Shown here: one piece after another, positions 20,177 through 27,163 of the stretch | Layout: each line of letters opens with the position of its first letter | How positions within the stretch are numbered: the stretch's first letter is position 1 | Assembly: GCF_013248965.1 (NCBI RefSeq) | Contig: NZ_JABRVQ010000010.1 | Coordinates: forward strand, 1-64,000 | From: Psychrobacter okhotskensis | GTDB taxonomy: Bacteria; Pseudomonadota; Gammaproteobacteria; Pseudomonadales; Moraxellaceae | Length of the DNA: 64,000 nucleotides | Direction of reading: 5' to 3' | The notes under the pieces: generated by a model | Told to the model about the DNA's origin: nothing | Seen by the model: the letters and a program-made list of their open reading frames with translations, nothing else | Databases searched by the model: none | Position numbers and translations under genes: made by a program

Positions 20177-21217
20177 CTACAGGGATTCTGGCAAATCTTG
20201 TACCACTGCTTGATAGCCGATCAACTTATTATTAGCATCAAACGCTTGCACTACAATAGCGTAGTTGGTTGAGCTATTAGGAATCACAGGTGTAAACTGG
20301 GTCTCACGATTGCTCAATACTAAGTTTTGCACGTAACCATTAGCGCCAGACTCGGCTTTATTAACATCAATTTGACTGACCAATAGGTGCTGAGTATTGA
20401 TGGGGTTTTGCCAAGTGACGATTTTTTGGCTACCATTGCCCGTTACATCGAGGTTCATTTTACCAAGGTCATAATCGAGCGGATAAGTGGTAAAATTGGC
20501 GCGATCGCTTAACGTATAAGTCACTTTGCAATTGTCCTCACCGCTGGACAGTTTTTGCCCGCCTAAGCCATCTAGGTATTCAAAACTGCCTTTCCACGGT
20601 GAGCCCGCTTGTTTTTCCTCAAAGCTACCTGCAAAAGTGGTGAGCAAGTTTGGTGTCTCTAAGCCTAAGTCACTGACATATTTAACGTCCAAAAACTCCA
20701 AGGTATCGAGGCTACCAGTCACTTTGCCAGCGATATAGTTGTCGACTTTTAGCCCTGAGTTGATGCCCAAAGCGTTGTTTTCTTGGCAAGCTTGCTGCTG
20801 ATAACTAAAGCTGCCATCGACGCTACCCGCACCTTGCTCACTGATATCGAAGTAGACCGCACCAATATCGATGTCATTACTATCACCGTCGTTTAGCTCG
20901 ATGAAGTGTCCGACATATAAGCCGCCTCGTCCGCCTTCTGGAGTGAGCTTGTCTAAGAAATTATCAAATGATTCCTCTGGTAAAAACACAGATTCTAAAA
21001 TCTCTGCCATACTTTTTTCGTCATCAGTCAGCTTATCTTCGGCTTCTTTATATTTTTCTTTGACTTTGTCTTCTATACGATCGTATTCGTTTTTAACCTG
21101 ATCTTCTACGCGGTCGTATTCTTCTTTGACCTTATCGCCATCACTGCCGCAAGCGCTCAGTGTTAGGCCAAGCATACTAACGGTTAATAAAGACAATACT
21201 AGTTTGGGTGCGCTCAT
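20177..21217 (-). CDS. Lipoprotein with hendecad coiled-coil repeats, unknown function
   Basis: The 346-residue protein has a lipoprotein signal peptide: KLVLSLLTVSMLGLTLSAC with the lipobox LSAC and acylated Cys23. Residues 30-62 are three consecutive 11-residue repeats (VKEEYDRVEDQ, VKNEYDRIEDK, VKEKYKEAEDK), which predict a charged hendecad coiled coil that could hold the domain away from the membrane. The remainder looks beta-rich with a Gly/Asn-rich composition and two Cys (QACQEN, DNCKV). No Pfam-level family was recognised. A hairpin terminator follows downstream. It sits between two oppositely oriented family-A elements. Confidence 0.75.
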   Translation of the reverse strand: MSAPKLVLSLLTVSMLGLTLSACGSDGDKVKEEYDRVEDQVKNEYDRIEDKVKEKYKEAEDKLTDDEKSMAEILESVFLPEESFDNFLDKLTPEGGRGGLYVGHFIELNDGDSNDIDIGAVYFDISEQGAGSVDGSFSYQQQACQENNALGINSGLKVDNYIAGKVTGSLDTLEFLDVKYVSDLGLETPNLLTTFAGSFEEKQAGSPWKGSFEYLDGLGGQKLSSGEDNCKVTYTLSDRANFTTYPLDYDLGKMNLDVTGNGSQKIVTWQNPINTQHLLVSQIDVNKAESGANGYVQNLVLSNRETQFTPVIPNSSTNYAIVVQAFDANNKLIGYQAVVQDLPESL

Positions 21218-21412
21218 AAACGAGTCCTGATAATTGAAATATGATAGTTATAAAAAGATGAGATATTACTGTTGAGTATGGAGATGTTGTTATCTGCTAA
21301 TAAATATAGCAAAATTTAAACGACGAGCGCAGGGATAAGTGTTAATTGATGTCAGAGAAAGTATACCCAATAGTTACCGCCCAAGATGATCATCATCTGA
21401 CAATAAATCATC

Positions 21413-21891
21413 TCACAATAAATCCATATGATCCGACATCTCTATAATAGCGTGCCAGTGCTTGGGCTCTAGAGGAATGACGGTTAGCTGCTGACAGCCC
21501 TTTCTAAGCAATAATGAATCCTCAAGTGCAGGCAAAAACTTGAGTTCTAATAAGGGCAATACTTCTATAAACGCTTGCTCAAAGGTGACATCTACCATAT
21601 ACCATCTTGGCTCATCTTCGGTGGCGATAGGGTCGTAGTGACGATGTTCCGGATGAAACTGTGTGGGGTCCGGATAGCCGGCTTTACTGACGGTCATGAT
21701 ACCAGCAACGCCAGAAGGCTTGGCGCTAGAGTGATAAAAGAACACCTTACCTTGTCACCGACTTGCATATCATCGCGCATAAAGTTACGGGCTCGATAGT
21801 TGCGCACGCCATCCCAACCTTCTGTGCCTAAGCGTTGCAAATCGTGAATACTAAAAAACTTTGGGTTTGATTTCATAAGCCAATAGGCCAT
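21413..21891 (-). pseudogene. EVE-domain protein gene with a 5-bp duplication frameshift
   Basis: Two overlapping frames together encode one EVE (PUA-like) protein: MAYWLMKSNPKFFSIHDL...WDGVRNYRARNFMRDDMQVGDKV in the first, and FFYHSSAKPSGVAGIMTVSKAGYPDPTQFHPE...RWYMVDVTF...LLLRKG in the second. At the junction the coding strand reads AAGGTAAGGT, a tandem 5-bp duplication (plus-strand acctt at 21744-21748 and 21749-21753). Removing one copy restores a continuous frame of about 157 residues, the normal EVE length. EVE domains are thought to bind modified nucleobases in RNA or DNA. As it stands, translation gives a 65-residue truncated product. Confidence 0.9.
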
Positions 21892-21927
21892 ATCTTGTAT
21901 TCCTTTATTATTAGCGATGGTTTATTA

Positions 21928-22204
21928 GGGTCTGTTGAACATTCAAATGTGGCACTGGCAGTGGCTATTTTTTAGACAATACGCAGTGAAATTTTTGACG
22001 CCTAGTCATTCTAGGTTAGACAATTTCGCCATGTATTGGCAAAAAATAGCCCTGCCCTGAAAGGCTGATACTAAAATCACCCCAAACGTTGTTGTAAACC
22101 TAGCTAAGGCCTCGACATTATCGTCGGTTTACGCCTGATTTGATAAAAGGTTTGGGACGATTTTATCTATCAGCAGTCCTAATATTTGAATGTTCAACAC
22201 GCCC
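21928..22204 (-). mobile_element. Miniature element family A, copy 2 (277 bp, inverted orientation)
   Basis: The same element as at 19664-19940 in the opposite orientation, starting gggtctgttgaacattc and flanked by TA at 21926-21927 and 22205-22206. The distal terminal repeat has drifted (gttcaacacgccc rather than gttcaacagaccc). It begins 36 bases upstream of the EVE gene start. With copy 1 it encloses the lipoprotein and EVE genes between inverted repeats. Confidence 0.9.
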
Positions 22205-22340
22205 TAGTAACCAATTTTTATCAGTAACGATTATATTGCCTGTCAGATGCCAGTATTAACATGGATTTTGTGAGTTATTTTGTTGTCATGATGCTTTTCA
22301 TTAAGGCTTCTAACCGTTATCCTAGCGATACTTTTTATAG

Positions 22341-22450
22341 CTATAGTCAATCCTACATAAGTCAGATACGGTGTCAGGCTCGTTTAGTCTACTATTTGTA
22401 TTATTTTTACGCGCCTTCCTTGTATCTAAACTATGGTGAACCGACTGTAT
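22341..22450. repeat. Miniature element family B, copy 2
   Basis: Matches the repeat at 18050-18160 over its full length in the same orientation: ctatagtcaatcctacata at the left, ccttccttgtatctaaact in the middle and tgaaccgactgtat at the right. Its right end creates a perfect TATAAT (22448-22453) 28 bases before the hemW start. Confidence 0.7.
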
Positions 22451-22481
22451 AATAATAGCTCAATAATCAATAAGTCTATCT

Positions 22482-23891
22482 ATGCCCAAAACTGAATCTG
22501 AAAGCCATTTAAAAGAGAGTGATGACGTTAATATTATCAATAGCGATGATCATATGACGGATATAAGTGCGATGGATATTCCATTAGCCCTCTACATTCA
22601 TATTCCATGGTGTGTAAAGAAGTGTCCGTATTGCGATTTTAATTCGCATGAGCTACCAGTAAACAGTCAGCTATCGATGTATGACGAATACGTCGATGCG
22701 TTGTTATTGGATGCTCAAATGCAGCAGCCGTTGACTCAAGGACGTGAGATTGGCTCGATATTTATTGGCGGTGGGACGCCATCGCTACTACCGATTGCGC
22801 AGTATCAGCGTTTATTTGCTGGCTTGCGTGCGTGTTTTATATTCGCAGATGACATTGAGGTTACGATGGAAGCCAATCCGGGTACGCTTGAACATGCGCC
22901 ATTTGCTCAGTATTTGGATGTTGGTATCAATCGCTTGTCGATTGGCGTGCAAAGCTTCGCTGCAGATAAGCTTAAAACTCTCGGGCGCATACACGATCCC
23001 AAGCAAGCGTTATCAGCCATTAAGGCGGCACGGAGTGCTGGGTTTGAGCGTGTCAATGTCGACTTGATGCATGGCTTGCCGCAGCAAAGTTTAACCGAAG
23101 CACTAAATGATATTCAAACCGCACACACTGCTGGCGCGACCCATATCTCATGGTATCAGCTAACGATTGAGCCTAACACAGTATTTTATCGCAATCAGCC
23201 TATTTTGCCAGATGAGGACAGCCTCGCTGATATTGAGCAAGCCGGTCAGGCATTGCTACTGCAATTGGGCTACGATAATTATGAAGTGTCGGCATGGTCT
23301 GGCGCTTCCGATAAGCCGTGCCGCCACAATGTCAATTATTGGCAGTTTGGTGATTATTTGGCGATTGGCGCAGGTGCTCATGGTAAGGTGACTGTTGCTA
23401 ATAACAAGTCAGATGATAACGAATTAGGTGATAATAAAGATTCAGGCGATAATAAGCAATCAGGTAATCAAGTGGCACTATTAAGCGAAAATACATTTAA
23501 AGCGTTAGAAAAGTATGAAGGTCAAAGCAGTGAGTTATTAGCAGAATCAGGTATTTATCGTTTTAGTAAGTCACGCTTACCGAAGGATTATGTCGACTAT
23601 CAAGATATTACTGACCCATCTAACACCAGCCAGAATTTCCCAAAAATGATTGGTTGGCAGCAGATTGATAGTGATGAGCTGGTCAGCGAATTTATGCTCA
23701 ATGCACTACGTTTACATGCTGGGGTGTCATGGGCATTGTTTGAGGCTCGAACAGGGCTTTGCTATGACAGTATCGCTGAGCAAATCAATAAACTAATCAA
23801 GCAGGGGTTACTCGTGGATGATCGTCAGTATCTAAAACCGACTGCATTAGGCAGCAGATACCTCAACCAAATATTAAGAGCGTTCTTATAA
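22482..23891 (+). CDS. hemW: Radical SAM haem chaperone HemW
   Basis: HemW-type proteins are radical-SAM family members that bind haem and are thought to insert it into respiratory enzymes; they were long annotated as oxygen-independent coproporphyrinogen oxidase. The protein shows ALYIHIPWCVKKCPYCDFNSH with Cys44, Cys48 and Cys51 of the CxxxCxxC cluster (no fourth CxxxCxxCxC cysteine, as in HemW rather than HemN), IGGGTPSLL, EANPGT, NRLSIGVQSF and a HemN C-terminal domain. At 469 residues it is longer than usual (about 380) owing to an acidic N-terminal lead of about 30 residues and an Asn/Asp-rich insert near residue 310 (NNKSDDNELGDNKDSGDNK). The ribosome-binding site is poor; starts at 22554 or 22572 are possible. 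Confidence 0.88.
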   Translation: MPKTESESHLKESDDVNIINSDDHMTDISAMDIPLALYIHIPWCVKKCPYCDFNSHELPVNSQLSMYDEYVDALLLDAQMQQPLTQGREIGSIFIGGGTPSLLPIAQYQRLFAGLRACFIFADDIEVTMEANPGTLEHAPFAQYLDVGINRLSIGVQSFAADKLKTLGRIHDPKQALSAIKAARSAGFERVNVDLMHGLPQQSLTEALNDIQTAHTAGATHISWYQLTIEPNTVFYRNQPILPDEDSLADIEQAGQALLLQLGYDNYEVSAWSGASDKPCRHNVNYWQFGDYLAIGAGAHGKVTVANNKSDDNELGDNKDSGDNKQSGNQVALLSENTFKALEKYEGQSSELLAESGIYRFSKSRLPKDYVDYQDITDPSNTSQNFPKMIGWQQIDSDELVSEFMLNALRLHAGVSWALFEARTGLCYDSIAEQINKLIKQGLLVDDRQYLKPTALGSRYLNQILRAFL

Positions 23892-23956
23892 TAGAAAACT
23901 GCTTATTTTAGATATTCTGAAATGACTACTTAAAAGAAATAATGTAACAAAGCAAA

Positions 23957-23988
23957 AAAAGGCTTACCAAACAAATGGTAAGCCTTTT
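23957..23988. terminator. Bidirectional terminator between hemW and the entericidin-like gene
   Basis: aaaaggcttacca (23957-23969) and tggtaagcctttt (23976-23988) pair perfectly over 13 bp with a 6-base loop. A-rich and T-rich flanks serve both strands. It separates convergent genes. Confidence 0.88.
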
Positions 23989-24013
23989 AAAAACAAGTCT
24001 AATAAATGAATAA

Positions 24014-24154
24014 TTAGATTTTGTTTTGTACGTCTTGAGCACCGCCAGTTACAGCATCGCCAGCGCTAGATACGTCTTGACCTAGACCTTTAAAAGTGTT
24101 GCAACCAGTCAATACAAACATAGCCGTCAAAGATGCAATGATTAATTTTTTCAT
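24014..24154 (-). CDS. Entericidin EcnA/B-family small lipoprotein, 46 residues
   Basis: A short gene from ATG 24152-24154 to TAA 24014-24016, preceded by a good GAGGAAA ribosome-binding site. The product begins MKKLIIASLTAMFVLTGCNTFKG: a short signal peptide with lipobox LTGC (acylated Cys18), then GLGQDVSSAGDAVTGGAQDV. The pattern TGCNT(F/V)xGxGxDVxxxGxAV is typical of the entericidin family of tiny outer-membrane lipoproteins, which are stress-related and, in E. coli, an antidote/toxin pair. Only one such gene is seen here. It shares a terminator with hemW. Confidence 0.85.
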   Translation of the reverse strand: MKKLIIASLTAMFVLTGCNTFKGLGQDVSSAGDAVTGGAQDVQNKI

Positions 24155-24530
24155 AATAATTTCCTCAAAATAGATAGGTGGTTATAAATAACAACAGCGA
24201 TGCTAAGCAGTTTGCTTAAGCCTCACTGAAGGATTACAGGATACGACAACAATGTGTGTATATTATCTCGCAATCCAGTAAAGCCATAATAAAGAAAGTT
24301 AAAATCTGTGCCCAGTATCAAAATGTAATTTTTGCCAGTAAACTGTAACTTTTGATTACGCTTGGCATATATATTCCATTCAAGGTAATTTTTATATAAA
24401 GACAACGAGCGAATCCATTAGCAAAAGCTACTAGCAGTAGTGGGTTGAACGAGCCCGATAGCTAAATCTGTTTATATAGGATTGGCGATAGCACTAAAAT
24501 AATGATGTTCAGACAATTGATGGAGTGATA
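24155..24530. other. Divergent spacer between the entericidin-like gene and trmL
   Basis: 376 bases that must contain both promoters. A 15-base string tttatataggattgg at 24471-24485 resembles the inner end of the family-B repeat and recurs at 34598-34612. A 60-codon minus-strand frame at 24223-24405 has no ribosome-binding site or family match and is discounted. Confidence 0.4.
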
Positions 24531-25094
24531 ATGACTATTCATATCGTGCTGGTAGCACCCAAAATGCCCAGTAATACTGGCAATATTATTCGTTTATGTG
24601 CCAATAGTGGGGCGCAGTTGCATTTGGTTAAGCCATTAGGATTTGAGCTTGATGACAAAAAACTACGCCGTGCAGGATTGGATTACCATGAGTATGCCCA
24701 TCTGCAAGTACATGACGATTGGGCAGCTGCTAGGCAGGCGCTTATAGCATCGGACTGTCATGTCATCACAGCATTGACCACCAAGCTGAGCAAGCCATTT
24801 TATGAGTATAATTTTAGTGGGCAAGTTGCTGACAATGAGCAAGATGCGCTGACATCGCCCCCCAATATTGCTTTAGTATTCGGCTCTGAAACAGCAGGAT
24901 TGGCGGATGATATTCGTGAAAGTATCGGCGCTGATCATTGGTTGCGCTTGCCTATGCTGGCAGATTCACGCAGCTTGAATCTGTCCAATAGCGTGGCAAT
25001 ATGTCTGTATGAGATATGGCGTCAGCAGGGTTTTATGGGTGATGAAGGTCGCAGTGTTGGGTATGACACGCTAACGGTTTATGACCCAAAGTAG
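24531..25094 (+). CDS. trmL: tRNA (cytidine(34)-2'-O)-methyltransferase TrmL
   Basis: TrmL methylates the ribose of the wobble base in leucine tRNAs. The protein has the SPOUT-fold signatures MPSNTGNIIRLCANSGAQLHLVKPLGFELDDKKLRRAGLDYHEY, VFGSETAGL and the knot segment SRSLNLSNSVAICLYEIWRQ. ATG 24531 follows GGAG at 24522-24525. At 187 residues it is slightly longer than E. coli TrmL (157) because of a loop near residue 100 and a C-terminal extension. It stands alone, followed by the convergent tus operon. Confidence 0.93.
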   Translation: MTIHIVLVAPKMPSNTGNIIRLCANSGAQLHLVKPLGFELDDKKLRRAGLDYHEYAHLQVHDDWAAARQALIASDCHVITALTTKLSKPFYEYNFSGQVADNEQDALTSPPNIALVFGSETAGLADDIRESIGADHWLRLPMLADSRSLNLSNSVAICLYEIWRQQGFMGDEGRSVGYDTLTVYDPK

Positions 25095-25169
25095 CGGCTG
25101 ATATACTGATTGATTTTTACTGAAAGTCATGCTTTAAACGTCTGAACGCGAGCAGCAATCAGTGCTACT

Positions 25170-25532
25170 TTATAAGCAATTAGGCGGCTTCGGTAGTCCA
25201 GCAAGACGATTGACATGACGGGCGACCAAGCCAGTATTGAATAATTGCTGGAGTTTTTGATTGCTAATATCGTGCTCTGGTAAGGTCTTTTGTAACCACT
25301 TAATGAGCGGTCTTGTCGCTGGCGCGTGATTAAACTTAGTAAAAAAGGCTCGCACTTGTTGCAGAATCTCTAGATGTTCCACTGTCAAATTGACATCTAG
25401 CGTATTTGCCAACTGCTGTGCAATCGCAGGTGACCAAATAGTGTGATCACATAAATGGCCGTCTTGATCGAGCGCAATATTATCTGCCGTTTCAGCAGAC
25501 GTGGTAGCGGTATTAAGGACATCATTAGTCAT
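25170..25532 (-). CDS. tusE: TusE/DsrC-family sulfur-relay protein
   Basis: TusE accepts sulfur from TusBCD and passes it to MnmA for 2-thiouridine formation at the wobble position of tRNA. The 120-residue protein has ALDQDGHL near the start, the HWEVLxxVRxFF-like segment EHLEILQQVRAFFTKFNHAPATRPLIKWL, and the family's C-terminal tail LAGLPKPPNCL with the active Cys at 119, the penultimate residue. Its start overlaps the TusB stop by 4 bases, indicating translational coupling. It is the last gene of tusDCBE. Confidence 0.92.
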   Translation of the reverse strand: MTNDVLNTATTSAETADNIALDQDGHLCDHTIWSPAIAQQLANTLDVNLTVEHLEILQQVRAFFTKFNHAPATRPLIKWLQKTLPEHDISNQKLQQLFNTGLVARHVNRLAGLPKPPNCL

Positions 25533-25858
25533 AAGGCAACCGTCACCACTTTATCAAACTGGCTGTCTTGAGTCAGAGTGACCCATTCATCATCCGTTAG
25601 CAGACCGGTTAGCTTGGCCGCTAGGTTGAGCTGCGTAACTATGTTCGGCGTTAGCTGTGCCACATCATCGGAGAGCGCATAAATACCCGCAATACCATCG
25701 ATATCATTTTCACCTAAAGAGGCATTGAGCCAATCAATAAAAGCGACAGTCGTGCCCAGTAAGAGGATACTGTCGCCCGCGTGCCAAGTGCGTGATAGCT
25801 CTTCTGTGCTGCGTTCGAGCTTTTCCATGCTGCTATGTAACTGGTATAAGGTGGCCAT
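25529..25858 (-). CDS. tusB: TusB/DsrH-like sulfur-relay subunit
   Basis: Assigned from position and faint family features. The 109-residue protein begins ATLYQLHSS, like the MLHxLxxSP start of DsrH/TusB, and lies between TusC-like and TusE genes. It lacks the usual conserved Cys of DsrH proteins; E. coli TusB's cysteine is also not essential for relay, so this does not exclude function. It would form the TusBCD hexamer with TusC and TusD. A 258-bp spacer carrying a miniature element now separates it from tusC, which may weaken co-expression. Confidence 0.75.
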   Translation of the reverse strand: MATLYQLHSSMEKLERSTEELSRTWHAGDSILLLGTTVAFIDWLNASLGENDIDGIAGIYALSDDVAQLTPNIVTQLNLAAKLTGLLTDDEWVTLTQDSQFDKVVTVAL

Positions 25859-25891
25859 AATGGATCCGATTGCTGGTTATATTTTGATTGG

Positions 25892-26055
25892 CTAGAGCGT
25901 GTCTTTAATTCACTCGATAGTCATCTAAATGGGCTAAAAATGGCTAAATCTTGCCAAAAATCATCAAATAGCTGGTTAATATCTTGATATTATCTACACT
26001 ATTTTTCTTGTTTGATGGCAATTTATCTCATTTTTAAAATGAAAACACGCCCTAG
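25892..26055. mobile_element. Miniature element family C in the tusC-tusB spacer (164 bp, CTAG-flanked)
   Basis: The segment starts ctagagcgtgtctttaatt and ends with the reverse complement of ctagggcgtgttttcattt: inverted ends matching at most positions, with CTAG on both sides (a possible 4-bp target duplication). The interior is AT-rich without a gene. The other tus genes are adjacent or overlapping, so this spacer is an insertion into the operon. Two copies of gcgttgtg(a/g)tattaaaaa follow at about 26087-26123. Confidence 0.65.
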
Positions 26056-26116
26056 AATTGCGTCATCTAATACTATCGTTTGATAGCGTTGTGATATTAA
26101 AAACAGCGTTGTGGTA

Positions 26117-26440
26117 TTAAAAATTGAGTATTTGCTCAAAGTCTTGGGAATCAATGACCTCAGGCATCAAAGTTAATTGACTAGCCAAATCAGCCGGCAA
26201 CATACCGGTGAGCCATCCACTAAATACATCCGCAGGTAGCCACGCCGCTGGCATATCATACAGCTCAAGCGATTGAATCATGCCATGTAAACGCGATGTT
26301 GGTTGCATTAATAAACCAAAGACAGGGGCATCTAAGTACAGCTGGACGTCGTGTCCAAACGTTGCCAAGGTTAAAGCGAGGGCGCAACCTTCATAACTTG
26401 CCATTTCTGTCGGTGTACGCAGCTGAATCAGTAATTTCAT
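26117..26440 (-). CDS. tusC: TusC/DsrF-like sulfur-relay subunit
   Basis: A 107-residue DsrE/DsrF-fold protein: an alternating beta-alpha pattern beginning KLLIQLRTPTEMASYEGCALALTLATFGHDVQLYLDAPVFGLL and a C-terminal DFEQILNF resembling the DxILxF end of TusC. It lies between TusD and TusB genes, which supports the assignment more than sequence alone. TusC joins TusB and TusD in the sulfur-relay hexamer for tRNA thiolation. Confidence 0.78.
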   Translation of the reverse strand: MKLLIQLRTPTEMASYEGCALALTLATFGHDVQLYLDAPVFGLLMQPTSRLHGMIQSLELYDMPAAWLPADVFSGWLTGMLPADLASQLTLMPEVIDSQDFEQILNF

Positions 26441-26507
26441 GGTTTATTCCAAAGGGTGGAGGTCTCAAACAGTTGTCGTCAAAGAAGTCGCTGTTAATAA
26501 TGCGCTG

Positions 26508-26942
26508 CTAGAATTGTATGAGGCGACAGTTGCTTTGCATCATCATTGCCAGCTCACTCAGCCCGACCAAGCTAAATCCTGCTGCTAGATTGTCTCCTTC
26601 GAGCTGATGGCGTGTACCGTTTTCGCTATCACTGACGCCGCGACTGAGAGCAGTGCTGACGCAAACAGGTAATGGCAATTGATATTGTTTAGCCAGATTT
26701 TGCCATTGTTGAGTGAGGTCGATTTGTTCGGCTGATTGCCAACGTAAGCGATTGGCGGTGTGGGCGCCATCTGCATAAAAAAACACACTTAAGGTAGTCT
26801 TCTTTTTAGAAGCATCGCTATCCGCTGTCTCATTATTCATGACTGTGCTCTTAAGATAAGCGCGAGCATAACGCAATGCTAACTGGGCAAGCGGATGACT
26901 GGGATCGGCTGTAATGAGCAATAGCTGGCTGTTGGCTGTCAT
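26508..26942 (-). CDS. tusD: TusD/DsrE-family sulfurtransferase subunit
   Basis: TusD takes the persulfide sulfur from TusA and passes it to TusE. The 144-residue protein contains the catalytic Cys94 in LPVCVSTALSRGVSD, matching LxVCxxAAxRRG of TusD/DsrE, and the C-terminal helix GLSELAMMMQSNCRLIQF typical of the family. An Asn/Asp/Ser/Lys-rich insert (about 34-49, NNETADSDASKKK) lengthens it relative to E. coli TusD (128). It is the first gene of tusDCBE; tusC starts 67 bases downstream. Confidence 0.87.
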   Translation of the reverse strand: MTANSQLLLITADPSHPLAQLALRYARAYLKSTVMNNETADSDASKKKTTLSVFFYADGAHTANRLRWQSAEQIDLTQQWQNLAKQYQLPLPVCVSTALSRGVSDSENGTRHQLEGDNLAAGFSLVGLSELAMMMQSNCRLIQF

Positions 26943-27163
26943 AGAGGGTCTTATTGATCAGTATGCTAGAGTAGTATGCTACCTTGCCTTGCCTATCGAG
27001 GCAAGCTCTAACTGCTGCTCACATTAGGGCGGCGATCTTGTCTCTCAAGGTGTCATGCTGATGAACGGCATCATTGATATTTGCATGTCATCAAACTGTA
27101 AAGTGACTGACGTAGTGTAGTGATATAAATACGACAAAAACTTGCAATGACGAGCCAACGCTC

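Noticed and set aside
19664-22204. Composite transposon formed by family-A copies 1 and 2
   Set aside because: No transposase lies between or within the copies, and the enclosed genes (lipoprotein, EVE) look chromosomal.
22261-22452. Plus-strand frame of 63 codons upstream of hemW
   Set aside because: Mostly the family-B repeat read through; ends inside the element.
24223-24405. Minus-strand frame of 60 codons
   Set aside because: No ribosome-binding site, no family resemblance, AT-rich spacer.
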